From Phragmitibacter flavus (GTDB taxonomy: Bacteria; Verrucomicrobiota; Verrucomicrobiia; Verrucomicrobiales; Verrucomicrobiaceae): a DNA stretch of 64,000 nucleotides. The notes under the pieces were generated by a model. The model had not been told where the DNA came from and did no database searches. It was given only the letters and a program-made list of their open reading frames with translations. The DNA lies in the NCBI RefSeq assembly GCF_005780165.1, contig NZ_VAUV01000016.1, forward strand, positions 1 to 64,000, in the 5' to 3' direction. The translations under genes and the position numbers were made by a program. Below, one piece after another: positions 26,473 through 34,913 of this stretch; the stretch's first letter is position 1; every line of letters starts with the position of its first letter.

Positions 26473-27795
26473 CTAGGGATTGCTCTCGGAGGCGTTCGGG
26501 GAAGAGCCTGAGCCGATAGGTTGACCACGGACCGGGCGGACAACGGTATTGTTGATGACCTGCGGAGTCGTGGGGCTGGTTCCACTGTTGCCAAGTCCAA
26601 CGGCGCTGGAAGCACGGTAGTCGGAGCTGAAGGCACCATAGCCGATCAAGGGGGTGATGGCCGTATCCAAATTACCTGAACCGGGCTGGGTGCCGGGGGT
26701 GGTGGCCGCACCACCAAGGGCGTTGGCAACCGCCTGATTGAAAGCCACACTGGAGAAGGCTCCATTGATCAAAAGGCCTCCGATGGTGGAACCGCCAGGA
26801 GGGGTGGAGGCGATCAATTGTGATCCCTCGAATCCGAAGTCAGAGGCGGGAACAGCAGCAGCACCTTGGGCAATTGCCTGGAGGCGAATGACGATATACT
26901 GGGCGCTGAAGGAAGAAGAAGGTTTCACCTTGATGCGTCCAAGTCCGCGGGAATCGACGCCGCTCGCCACTGGAGTCGCCGTGTCGAGGAACGCTGGATC
27001 GAGGGTCAATTTACCGCGCCAATCCTTTTTCTCAGGGAGCTGGTCGAAGGCGAAGACGTCGACCTGGGTAGGGCTCCTGTCATAGGATAGGGAGATGGCA
27101 TCCACCAAGCTGGTGCCGCTGAGCTCGTAAACGAGGGTTTTGGCGGGTTGATTGCTTTGCGGGAAACGAAGGATGTTCACCGAGGTTTCCTTGTCTCCAA
27201 GGTTGGTTGGAGCAGGGCTGGCGTAAATGGCACGGGCACCACCGATGGCTGAAGCAAGGTTGGCTTTGCCATTGCTGGAAGAGTTGTCACCGGCGGCGGC
27301 AGCAGAGGCGGCAGAACCGAGGATGGCAATGTTGGTGATGGCACCAGGAGCGGAGGTTTCGAAATCAAGTCGCACGTAGCGAACTTGGGCCGAAGCAAAG
27401 CGGGCGGAGACGGCCACATCGGAGGAGGTGAAAGAAACCTGGCTGAGTGCGTTCCAACTGCTTTTGTCGGCACTGCCGGAAACGGTGACGACACCTTCAG
27501 CGCCAGCGTTGCTGAGGGTGATCGTGTCAACATACTGCTGACTGTTAAGGCGAATGACGGCACTGGCCTGACCGGCGCTGAGCGTTGCAACCTTGGTGGG
27601 ATCTTCGTCGATCAAGTTCGCCGCCTGGCCGATGCCTTTGCTGGACTCGATACCGGTTTGAGCGATTTGCTCGGTGGCAAGATTGATGGAGCGGACTTCC
27701 TGGTTGGGGAGCCGAACCCATGCTGCAGAGGCTGGAGCGACCGCCCCAATGGTGCCTAAGGCGGCGAGAATGGTGATGAACGGGGCGGATTTCAT
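26473..27795 (-). CDS. Secreted protein with discoidin-like (F5/8 type C) region, low-complexity C terminus
   Basis: About 440 residues. The signal peptide KSAPFITILAALGTIGAVAP ends before ASAAW. Residues about 35-150 look like a discoidin-type beta fold (NLIDEDPTKVATLS, VRYVRLDFET, GAITNIAILG). A second similar stretch follows near 190-310 (ILRFPQSNQPAKTLVYELSG and AQYIVIRLQAIAQG). The tail is Gly/Ser/Thr/Asn rich with several PGT and SGS segments. It probably acts at the cell surface. The start may also be the ATG nine bases earlier (27804). Preceded by a good promoter and followed by a terminator. Confidence 0.7.
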   Translation of the reverse strand: MKSAPFITILAALGTIGAVAPASAAWVRLPNQEVRSINLATEQIAQTGIESSKGIGQAANLIDEDPTKVATLSAGQASAVIRLNSQQYVDTITLSNAGAEGVVTVSGSADKSSWNALSQVSFTSSDVAVSARFASAQVRYVRLDFETSAPGAITNIAILGSAASAAAAGDNSSSNGKANLASAIGGARAIYASPAPTNLGDKETSVNILRFPQSNQPAKTLVYELSGTSLVDAISLSYDRSPTQVDVFAFDQLPEKKDWRGKLTLDPAFLDTATPVASGVDSRGLGRIKVKPSSSFSAQYIVIRLQAIAQGAAAVPASDFGFEGSQLIASTPPGGSTIGGLLINGAFSSVAFNQAVANALGGAATTPGTQPGSGNLDTAITPLIGYGAFSSDYRASSAVGLGNSGTSPTTPQVINNTVVRPVRGQPIGSGSSPNASESNP

Positions 27796-27849
27796 GGGAA
27801 TCATCGTGTTGTTTGAATGCGCTTGCTGGAGCCGCGTAATTTATTGTCA

Positions 27850-27877
27850 ATTATTCAAGAATGGAGCTCACTGTCAA
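27850..27877 (-). promoter_or_regulatory. Predicted sigma-70 promoter for the secreted discoidin-like protein
   Basis: Minus strand TTGACA (27877-27872), 16-bp spacer, AATAAT (27855-27850), about 50 bp before the start codon. A second TTGACA lies 27 bp further downstream. The match to the consensus is close for such GC-rich DNA. Confidence 0.55.
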
Positions 27878-27993
27878 CGCAATAGTGGTTTTGTGCCTGT
27901 CTAAATGCACTGTGCCTAGGAGCGACCGGACGGGACGGTGAGGAATTTCCCCGAAGGATTGACGTTTGCCGTATCCATGATATTCCAAAGGGG

Positions 27994-28656
27994 ATGAATT
28001 GCCCTCGATGCCATGCGGGTCTGACGCCCGCCGTGAAGCGCTGCGGCGGGTGTGGGTTCGAAATGCGGCAACTGGTTGAAGTTTTGGGAGATGACCTGGT
28101 GAGATTGGGGCGGCTGACAGATCGGGCGCACTGTTTGCGACTCGGTGACTCGCGTGATTTGGAGGAGTGTCTGGAGGAGTTTGAGGTGCGTTTTCCGCAG
28201 GTGTTTGTGGCGGTTTATTTCGGGGTTCTGCCAGCTTCGCTGTCGATGAACGAGCTGACCTTCTGGTTGCTGAATCATGCGGCATTCGATACGGACGATT
28301 TTCAGCGTTTGAATGAGTTTGCGATGGTGTTGGTGATCGATCCGGTAGCGAAGGTGGCGGCATTAAATGTGGGGTATGCTCTCGAGGGGGCGTTGCCGCA
28401 GCGTTTTTTGATGAGTATTTTGACGCACCTGCGCACGCCATTGTGGCATGGGGAGTATGTGAGTGCCGTTGAAGAGGTTTTGAAGAGAATCTCGCGGCGG
28501 CTGCGCCGATTCGGGAAGCGGGTGGTGCCGGCGCAGGAATTGTCCCCGCCGGAGAATGCGGAGGTTTTTTTGCAGGGTTCTGGGTTGGACCGCCTGCGTG
28601 ATGGAACGAAGGGCGGAGATCAGTCTGCTACTCGCAAAGGAGGGGAATTGCGATGA
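27994..28656 (+). CDS. Zinc-ribbon protein with TPM-like domain
   Basis: 220 residues. The first 24 form a zinc ribbon (CPRCHAGL and CGGCGFEM, four cysteines in CxxC pairs). The rest resembles a TPM/TLP18.3 (Psb32) domain: LEEFEVRFPQVFVAVYFGVL, NVGYALEGALP and SAVEEVLKRIS. The region GYALEGALPQ is the family hallmark. TPM proteins are membrane- or envelope-associated with phosphatase or assembly roles in a few cases. It is coupled by ATGA overlap with the next gene, which has a related domain. Confidence 0.7.
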   Translation: MNCPRCHAGLTPAVKRCGGCGFEMRQLVEVLGDDLVRLGRLTDRAHCLRLGDSRDLEECLEEFEVRFPQVFVAVYFGVLPASLSMNELTFWLLNHAAFDTDDFQRLNEFAMVLVIDPVAKVAALNVGYALEGALPQRFLMSILTHLRTPLWHGEYVSAVEEVLKRISRRLRRFGKRVVPAQELSPPENAEVFLQGSGLDRLRDGTKGGDQSATRKGGELR

Positions 28657-29723
28657 GGAGACGAGATGGTGTTTTCGCTGGTTGGATGCTGGTTTGGTCT
28701 TTGTTGACCGCGGTCACTCTGACGGCGGCAGAGGAGGGATTGCCGCTGCCGAATTGGGAGCAGGAGGAGGTGCAGATTTTCCCATTGGGCGGTGGGCTTT
28801 GGCCGGCGGGGTCGGCGATGCCCAGTCAGTCGGATGGCGCGGCTTCGGGGGAGGATGACGTAAGGTTGTTTATTCCCAACACCGCAACGCGAAAGGATGG
28901 GGCGGATGATCCGGGCGGACGCCCGTTGACGGCTGACAAGGACATGATTGAGGTCGGGGCAGACTTTTTTCAACAGCATGAGGGCATGGTGCAAGGGGGA
29001 TTCGTTTATGATCCCGAAATGTTGCTGAACGAGGGGGCGAGAGATGAATTGAGCCGGCTGCTGGCGAACCAGGCGGAAAAGGCCAAGGTGGCGGCGCATT
29101 TTGTGATTTTGGAAAGCCGGCAGCGGCTGCCTCAAACGGTGGATCTGACCAAGCTGGCGGGTGCCAATCTGATGGGGGGGCTTTCCTGCATGGTGGTGTA
29201 TCCGATGGGGGAGCCATGGCGGGTGCGGTTGTTCATGAGCCGCCGGGTGACGGATGTGGTGAAGCCTGATTATTTGCGCGTGATGGCTCGGGCCTGCATT
29301 CAGGATGCGCTGAAAGCGGTGGATGCATGGGATCAGTTGGAACGATTTGCGATTCAGTTGTCGATCCGGCTCACCTGGCTGGAGCGGGAGCATGCGCTGC
29401 CGGAGATTGAGCTGGTGACCATGACGGAGGCGGTAGGGGAGGTTTCGGAGATGCCCGAGGTCAAAGTCACGGCGCCTGAGGGGGGCGATGGGTCGGATGC
29501 AAAATCGAGCTGGGAAATTTGGTGGGCTTGGCTTAAACCCTGGCTTTTGATGGCGCTCGGAGGTTTGGTGGCGCTGATGCTACTGATTTTTGGGGTGCGC
29601 TGGTGCTGGCGCAGGTGGGTGCCGCGTCAGCGGGTGGTGGTGTGGATGCTGCCGGAGGTGCAGGTGCCACCCAGGTTGGGAGGCAAACATTGTGGCGGCG
29701 GCGGCGCGTCGGTGCGTTATTGA
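28653..29723 (+). CDS. Exported, membrane-anchored partner of the TPM-like protein
   Basis: 356 residues. N-terminal signal (VFAGWMLVWSLLTAVTLTAA), a variable acidic part, then a domain starting FVYDPEMLLNEGARDELSRL with AHFVILESRQRLP and MVVYPMGEPWRVRLFMS, which recalls a TPM domain. One membrane helix lies near the C terminus (WLLMALGGLVALMLLIFGVR), and a short cytoplasmic tail ends HCGGGGASVRY. The Gly-rich tail with a lone Cys is peculiar. Start overlaps the stop of the previous gene. Confidence 0.65.
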   Translation: MRRRDGVFAGWMLVWSLLTAVTLTAAEEGLPLPNWEQEEVQIFPLGGGLWPAGSAMPSQSDGAASGEDDVRLFIPNTATRKDGADDPGGRPLTADKDMIEVGADFFQQHEGMVQGGFVYDPEMLLNEGARDELSRLLANQAEKAKVAAHFVILESRQRLPQTVDLTKLAGANLMGGLSCMVVYPMGEPWRVRLFMSRRVTDVVKPDYLRVMARACIQDALKAVDAWDQLERFAIQLSIRLTWLEREHALPEIELVTMTEAVGEVSEMPEVKVTAPEGGDGSDAKSSWEIWWAWLKPWLLMALGGLVALMLLIFGVRWCWRRWVPRQRVVVWMLPEVQVPPRLGGKHCGGGGASVRY

Positions 29724-30772
29724 GCGGTCGGTTTGAAGGCGGGGCCGCTGATGGTGAGGTGCGGTCGGTGGGGATGAGCTTCGTCCAGTTCGGTGATGCG
29801 GAAGGAAATGCCGGGTCGGTCTTGAAGCAGTTGGAGCGCTTTTTGTGGTCCGAGGATGCAGGCAGCGGTCGCGAGCGCGTCGGCGGTGGTGGAGTCGGGC
29901 GCGATGAGGGTGGCTGCGATGCGCCGGGTGAGGCCGAGTCCGGTGGCGGGATCGACGATGTGGGACCAGCGTTTGCCGTCGAGTTCGAGGTATTGATGAA
30001 GGTCGCCGGAGGTGGAGCAGGCGCAGTTGTGCAGCAGGATTTCGCTGGTGACATCGGGTGAGGGGGAATCTTTGGCGGCGAAGGATCGCAGGGTGACCGG
30101 CCAGCCGGATTTGCCGGGTGGAGGATCGCCGATGGCGAGGTCACCGCTGGCGGCGACGAGGGCGCGGGTGATGCCATGTTGACGAAGGATCGTGAGGGCG
30201 GCGTCGGCGGCGTAACCTTTGGCGATGCCACCGAGGTCGATGAGAATTTCGGGTTGGGTTTTGGTGAGGGTGCGTTGGTGATGGTTGATTTCGAGCGCGC
30301 GCCAGTTGGTCATGGAGATGGCTTTGGCGGTGAGTTCGGGTTTCGGAAGCTGTTGTTGACGGCGGGCGCGCCGCCAGTTTTGCACGGCGTAGGCGGCGGT
30401 GATGTCGAAAGCGCCTTCAGTGAGTGCGGAGATTTCGATGGATCGGGTGAGGAGGGCATGGAGATCGTCGCTGAGCGGAATGGGTTGGTGGGCAGGAGCG
30501 CGGTTGAGGCGGCTGAGTTCGCTTTCGGGAAGGTAGTCGGAGGCGATCTGGTTGATGGCTTCGATGAGGGAAATGGCTTCATCGAGTGCCGTGTTGGCGA
30601 CTTGGGCGGATTCGGCGTGAACGTGGAAGTGGAACTGGGTGCCCATGGCGGCATGGTTCCGTTGGAAGTATTCGAGCGCATGGACGGGACTGTGGGCACC
30701 GAGCACGAAAAGCAGGGTGATTCCAACCAGCGTGATGAAATGATTGGGAAGGCGCTGGCGTTGACTGTGCAT
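29717..30772 (-). CDS. apbE: FAD:protein FMN transferase ApbE
   Basis: 351 residues with a signal peptide (HFITLVGITLLFVLGAHSPV). ApbE attaches FMN from FAD to a Thr or Ser of periplasmic or membrane proteins such as Nqr and Rnf subunits. Motifs: AMGTQFHF at the start of the domain, SELSRLNR, LIDLGGIAKGYAADAAL (FAD/Mg site), ALVAASGDLAIG, SHIVDPATGLG and STTADALATAACILG. No target redox complex is encoded here. The ATG at 30772 overlaps the divergent phosphatase start. The 3' end overlaps the convergent TPM gene by seven bases. Confidence 0.92.
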   Translation of the reverse strand: MHSQRQRLPNHFITLVGITLLFVLGAHSPVHALEYFQRNHAAMGTQFHFHVHAESAQVANTALDEAISLIEAINQIASDYLPESELSRLNRAPAHQPIPLSDDLHALLTRSIEISALTEGAFDITAAYAVQNWRRARRQQQLPKPELTAKAISMTNWRALEINHHQRTLTKTQPEILIDLGGIAKGYAADAALTILRQHGITRALVAASGDLAIGDPPPGKSGWPVTLRSFAAKDSPSPDVTSEILLHNCACSTSGDLHQYLELDGKRWSHIVDPATGLGLTRRIAATLIAPDSTTADALATAACILGPQKALQLLQDRPGISFRITELDEAHPHRPHLTISGPAFKPTAQ

Positions 30773-31748
30773 GATGTTGAGTTCTTCCAATCTATCACGT
30801 CGCCGTTTGTTGAAACAGACTTTTGCGTTCAGCGCTTCGGCGATGTTGGGTCGGTCGGTGATGGGGCAGGCCGATGCCTTGGTTCCAGTGGCGCCGGGGG
30901 AGCACTTGTTGATGATTGGAGACTGGGGGGCGAAGGAGACGAAGGGGCAGGAGGCGGTGGCGTCGGGGATGAAAAAATTTCTCGATGAGCAGAAGATTAA
31001 ACCGGGGGCGATGTTTTTGTTGGGGGACAATTTTTATGGGTCGATGAAGGGCGGGGTGAAGAGCGAGCGATGGAAGGTGCAGTTCAGCGAGATGTATCCG
31101 CGTTCGCATTTTGACTGCCGGTGTTATGCGGTGTTGGGAAATCACGACTACGGGGATGATCCCAAGCGTTCGTTGGAGGCGCAGTTGGGTTATGCAAAGG
31201 AGAATCCGGGCACGCGCTGGACGATGCCGTCGAAGCGGTATGCGTTTGATTATCCGACGGTGAATCCTTTGATGAGAGTCGTGGCGGTGGACAGCAACTG
31301 GCGGGACATGAAACCCGAGGAGATTGCGGAGCAGAATCAGTGGCTGGAAGATGAACTGAAGCGGGCCAGGTCGACACCATGGGTGGTGGTGATGGGCCAT
31401 CATCCGCTGTATTCAAATGGTCAGCATGGAGATTCGGAAGCATTGATTGATGCATGGGGTCCGCTATTCGAGGAGCATCGGGTGGATTTTTATTTTTGCG
31501 GCCACGATCACGATTTGCAGCACATGGAATTTGAAGGGTTGAAGACTTCGTTCGTGCTGAGTGGTGGCGGTGGGGCCAGGGTGCGGGAGTTGCGCAAGGT
31601 GCGGTCCGGGCATTATGCCAAGTCGGTTTACGGGTTCACGCATCTTCACGTGACCGCAGAGAGTTTTTCGGTGCAGCATGTGGATGCGAACCGCAACCGG
31701 CTGCATGCGTTTTCGAAAACGTTGGACGGTGTCGTGACGATTGTTTGA
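30771..31748 (+). CDS. Tat-exported purple-acid-phosphatase-like metallophosphoesterase
   Basis: 325 residues. Twin-arginine leader SRRRLLKQTFAFSASAM, then the calcineurin-like metal sites: MIGDWGAKE, LLGDNFYGS, VLGNHDYGDD, VVMGHHPLYSN and CGHDHDLQHM. This set, with the GDNFY Tyr, matches the small tartrate-resistant (purple) acid phosphatases with an Fe-containing dinuclear centre. It probably releases phosphate from organic esters in the periplasm. ATG at 30771 or 30774. The gene is divergent from apbE with overlapping start codons, so the upstream control region must lie within apbE. Confidence 0.88.
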   Translation: MMLSSSNLSRRRLLKQTFAFSASAMLGRSVMGQADALVPVAPGEHLLMIGDWGAKETKGQEAVASGMKKFLDEQKIKPGAMFLLGDNFYGSMKGGVKSERWKVQFSEMYPRSHFDCRCYAVLGNHDYGDDPKRSLEAQLGYAKENPGTRWTMPSKRYAFDYPTVNPLMRVVAVDSNWRDMKPEEIAEQNQWLEDELKRARSTPWVVVMGHHPLYSNGQHGDSEALIDAWGPLFEEHRVDFYFCGHDHDLQHMEFEGLKTSFVLSGGGGARVRELRKVRSGHYAKSVYGFTHLHVTAESFSVQHVDANRNRLHAFSKTLDGVVTIV

Positions 31749-31770
31749 GAGGGTGATTGACGGGCTGGGA

Positions 31771-31913
31771 GTAGTCCCGGGCTTTAGCCCGATGAAAGCA
31801 TCGCCATGCGAATAAGCGTGGCAGTCATCAGAGTCTTGAACGTGCCGGGCGATCCTGGCTTGGGATTGCATTTTTGTTGGAGTTGGCTTTGACGGGCTAA
31901 AGCCCGGGAATAC
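31771..31913. repeat. REPIN: two REP palindromes in inverse orientation (143 bp)
   Basis: Left REP with core CCCGGGCTTTAGCCCG (31776-31791) and right REP with core CGGGCTAAAGCCCGGG (31893-31908), about 100 bp apart. Outer ends are GTAGTCCCGGG and CCCGGGAATAC. The internal sequence shares several blocks (CATCAGAGTCTTGA, TTGGAGTTGG) with the copy at 41133-41347. It sits between the phosphatase and the first sensor kinase. Presumably spread by the RAYT at 41.4 kb. Confidence 0.88.
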
Positions 31914-31953
31914 GCTCGCTTGATGGCTGCAATGAAGTATTGCATCGTGACCG

Positions 31954-34017
31954 ATGCAGTCCACCCACTTGGTTCTTTTTCTCGTCCTGCTCGCTGCCAT
32001 CCAGCCGGCAGGCGCGGCGGAAGTGGTGCGCAGCGCGGCGGTGCTGCGGGCGATGGCTCCTGATGAGGCGAAGAAAGGACTGCCAGTGGAGATGGAGGCG
32101 GTGGTGACGTTTGTGGACAGGAGTTGGGGGAATTTGTTTGTGCATGACGGCACGGCGGGTGTGTATGTGATGGCGGGTGAGCAGGTGAAGCAGGCGTCAT
32201 GGATCGCGGTGGGGCAGAAAGTAGGAGTGAGAGGCGTGACGGGAGACGGCTTTTTGCCAGTGATCGTGGCGGCGGAACTCGTTGAGCTGGGCGAGGGAGT
32301 GTTGCCTGCGCCCATGGTGCCGAAGTCGCTGGAAGCGATTCAGACACCGGCGTTGGATTCCCAGTGGGTGGAGGTGGAGGGCGTGGTGAAGCGCCTGGCA
32401 GACGAATATGCCGGCCTCACGCTTTACCTGCAATCCGGTCCACTGGAGCTGCCTGCCGTTTTGCCGCGCACCGAGACGCTGGCGGCTGTGGGCACGCTGC
32501 CGCTACATCTGCTGGAGCGGCGGGTGCGGGTGCGGGCGGTGGCGGCGACGCAGTTCAATGAGCAGGGACAGATGAGCGGGCGGCATTTGTATCTGCCAGG
32601 CATGAGTTTCCTGACGCTGCTCGATCCGGCGCAGGAGTCGCCGCCAGCGCCGCTGCGGCGGGTGGATGAGCTGCTGCGGGTCGGCTCGCCTCTTGATGAG
32701 CGGGTGCGATTGCGCGGCGTGGTGACTCACGCGGTGCCGGAGCAGATGCTTTTTCTACGCGGTGATGGCGGCAGCATGAGGATTGATTCGGCGCTGACGC
32801 CGGATTTGAAGCCGGGGACGATGATCGAGGCGGAAGGTTACGCGACGTTCATGCCGCTGCGGCCAGGATTGAATGCGGCGGAGCTGCAAATCTTGGAGGA
32901 AGGGCCGCCGCCGGTGCCGCTGCGGCTCGCTCTGACATCCGAACGCCGCAGCGCGGAGCAGTATGAGCTGGTGACGCTGGATGCGGACTTGGTGGAGGCG
33001 TTGCCCACACCGCGTGAGACGATCCTGCTCTGCCGCGCGGGCGCAGTGGTGTTTGAGGCCAGTCTGCCGCCGGGCGAGACTGCACCATTGGCGCTGGAGC
33101 CGGGGATGCGGCTGGGATTGACGGGCATCTGCGAGTTGGAGATGAACAATCCGTTTGGTATCGCCCAATGGACAAAGGAGTTCACGCTGAAGCTACGCTC
33201 TGCGCGTGATGTGGTCATTTTGCAAAGGCCTCCGTATTGGAATGCGGCGCGGCTCCTGATGCTGCTCTCCGCTGTTGGTGGTGCAGCGTTGCTGGTGGCT
33301 GCTTGGGCCTGGATGCTTCGAAGGCAGGTGGCGCGGCAGGCAGCGGTGATCGAGCGGCAGACGACGACGAAAGCGACGCTGGAGGAGCGTCAGCGCATCG
33401 CCCGTGATCTGCATGACACGCTGGAGCAGGAGCTGAGCGGGCTGGCGATCTTGCTGGATACGACCTCGCAGCAGTTTGAAACCGGTGAGGGCACGCCCGA
33501 CAAGACGCTGGGCCTCGCCCGGCAGCTTCTGCGGCGCAGTCGTGAGGAGTCGCGCTCCACCATCCGCGACTTGCGCAGCATGGCGATCGAGCAGCTCGGC
33601 CTGCTCGGTGCGATGGAGACGATGCTGCGTCCGCTGGCTGAGAGCGCGGGTCTGACGTTTGTTTTTTCAGCAGAGGGCAAAGAGAGAAGACTCCGGGGCG
33701 ATGTGGAGTCTGCATTCCTGCGAGTGGCCCATGAAGCGGTGGCGAATGCGGCGAAACACTCGCGCGGCAGCCGTGTGGAGGTGCGCACGAGTTTTTCTGC
33801 TGATGCGGTGAAACTCGACGTGAGTGATGATGGCACAGGATTCTGTCCCGAAACGGCCGCAGATGACGCCACCGGCCATTTTGGCCTCAGCGGCATGAGG
33901 GAGCGTGCGGTGCGGATCGGCGCGGATTTGCGTCTGGACGCTCAAAATGGGAGCGGGACATGGGTTTCGCTCGTTTGGAGCCATTCGCGGCTGGCAGTTG
34001 AGGATACTAATGATTAA
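31954..34017 (+). CDS. NarL-type sensor histidine kinase with OB-like extracytoplasmic region
   Basis: 687 residues. Signal segment STHLVLFLVLLAAIQPAGAA. A long extracytoplasmic part (about 25-425) is built of beta-rich repeats recalling OB-fold segments (VEMEAVVTFVDRSWGNLFVH, VRLRGVVTHAVPEQMLFLRG). One membrane helix lies at about 430-455. The HisKA_3 dimerisation motif RQRIARDLHDTLEQELSGL has the phospho-accepting His487. The HATPase_c part follows (VAHEAVANAAKHSRG, DDGTGF, HFGLSGMRERA). It should phosphorylate the regulator 18 bp downstream. The signal is unknown; the downstream genes suggest carbohydrate. Confidence 0.92.
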   Translation: MQSTHLVLFLVLLAAIQPAGAAEVVRSAAVLRAMAPDEAKKGLPVEMEAVVTFVDRSWGNLFVHDGTAGVYVMAGEQVKQASWIAVGQKVGVRGVTGDGFLPVIVAAELVELGEGVLPAPMVPKSLEAIQTPALDSQWVEVEGVVKRLADEYAGLTLYLQSGPLELPAVLPRTETLAAVGTLPLHLLERRVRVRAVAATQFNEQGQMSGRHLYLPGMSFLTLLDPAQESPPAPLRRVDELLRVGSPLDERVRLRGVVTHAVPEQMLFLRGDGGSMRIDSALTPDLKPGTMIEAEGYATFMPLRPGLNAAELQILEEGPPPVPLRLALTSERRSAEQYELVTLDADLVEALPTPRETILLCRAGAVVFEASLPPGETAPLALEPGMRLGLTGICELEMNNPFGIAQWTKEFTLKLRSARDVVILQRPPYWNAARLLMLLSAVGGAALLVAAWAWMLRRQVARQAAVIERQTTTKATLEERQRIARDLHDTLEQELSGLAILLDTTSQQFETGEGTPDKTLGLARQLLRRSREESRSTIRDLRSMAIEQLGLLGAMETMLRPLAESAGLTFVFSAEGKERRLRGDVESAFLRVAHEAVANAAKHSRGSRVEVRTSFSADAVKLDVSDDGTGFCPETAADDATGHFGLSGMRERAVRIGADLRLDAQNGSGTWVSLVWSHSRLAVEDTND

Positions 34018-34035
34018 CCTCTGACCACTTTTGCC

Positions 34036-34659
34036 ATGTCCATCCGCATTCTCATCATCGACGATCATTTCGTGCAGCGCCTCGGGTTGACGGTGGCCAT
34101 CAACAACGAAAAAGACCTCCGCATCGCCGGACAGGGCGGCAGTGTGGCGGAGGCGGTGGCGCTCTATGAGAAGTTGAAGCCCGATGTGACGCTGATGGAC
34201 TTCTCTTTACCCGACGGAACGGGGGTGGAGGCCGTGAAGCGCATCCGCGAAAAGCATGATGACGCTCAAATCCTCATGCTCACCGTGCTCGATGGTGAAG
34301 AAGATGTCTTCCGCGCCAGTGACGCCGGAGCGGCGGGCTATCTGACGAAGTCGGCGGATGTGAAGACGCTCATTGCAGCGATTCGCGAGGTGGCAAATGG
34401 CGGCACCTTTTTTTCGGAATCGGCCCGCGCCAAGATCGAGGCGCGGATGAAACGGGAGCCGCTGACGCGCCGGGAACTGGAGATCGTGCATCTCATCGTC
34501 GAGGGACTGGCGAACAAGGAGATCGGCGGGCGTCTTGGCATCACCGAGGGCACCGTGAAGCTGCATGTGGCGAAGGTGCTGACGAAAACCGGCGCGCCCG
34601 ACCGCACGCGCGCGGCCATTCTTGCAGTGGAGCGGGGCCTCGTGCGACTGGGCGGGTGA
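34036..34659 (+). CDS. NarL/LuxR-type response regulator
   Basis: 207 residues. Receiver domain with IIDDHFV (acidic pair), phospho-acceptor Asp55 in DVTLMDFSLP, switch residue in MLTVLDGEED and YLTKSAD Lys. C-terminal LuxR-type HTH: LTRRELEIVHLIVEGLANKE then LGITEGTVKLHVAKVLTKTG. Partner of the kinase just upstream. Likely controls the downstream LamG/PQQ and GH39 operon, by position only. A damaged second copy of its HTH follows directly. Confidence 0.93.
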   Translation: MSIRILIIDDHFVQRLGLTVAINNEKDLRIAGQGGSVAEAVALYEKLKPDVTLMDFSLPDGTGVEAVKRIREKHDDAQILMLTVLDGEEDVFRASDAGAAGYLTKSADVKTLIAAIREVANGGTFFSESARAKIEARMKREPLTRRELEIVHLIVEGLANKEIGGRLGITEGTVKLHVAKVLTKTGAPDRTRAAILAVERGLVRLGG

Positions 34660-34679
34660 GCATGCGCAACGGCCTGTTG

Positions 34680-34825
34680 TCCGGCGGGTCGGCGGGCGTC
34701 TCGGCATCAGGGAAGGCACCGTGAAACTGCACGTGACCAATTTACTCGCCAAGTTCGGTGCGCCGAACCGCACCCTGGCGGCGGTGCTGGCGGTGTCGAA
34801 GGGCCTCGTGCGGCTGGGCGGGTGA
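34680..34825 (+). pseudogene. Remnant duplicate of the response-regulator HTH domain
   Basis: GGRLGIREGTVKLHVTNLLA, KFGAPNRT and AVLAVSKGLVRLGG repeat the C-terminal part of the preceding regulator (GGRLGITEGTVKLHVAKVLT, KTGAPDRT, AILAVERGLVRLGG). There is no receiver, no start of its own and no first HTH helix. Both copies end in GLVRLGG and a stop. Best read as the leftover of a second tandem regulator or of a partial duplication. Probably not expressed as a functional protein. Confidence 0.8.
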
Positions 34826-34826
34826 G

Positions 34827-34842
34827 TATGTCTAACGACATA
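34827..34842. promoter_or_regulatory. Candidate operator palindrome TATGTC-TAAC-GACATA
   Basis: Perfect 6-bp inverted repeat with a 4-base centre, 72 bp before the ATG of the large secreted enzyme and just after the regulator region. Size and symmetry would suit a LuxR-type dimer, but no second copy was found by eye, so this is only a candidate. Confidence 0.3.
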
Positions 34843-34913
34843 TCGCGGACTGCGACCGGGTTTGATAGGATTGGCGCCCTCACACCCAACCATCACCCAC
34901 CACCTTGGCAGTC

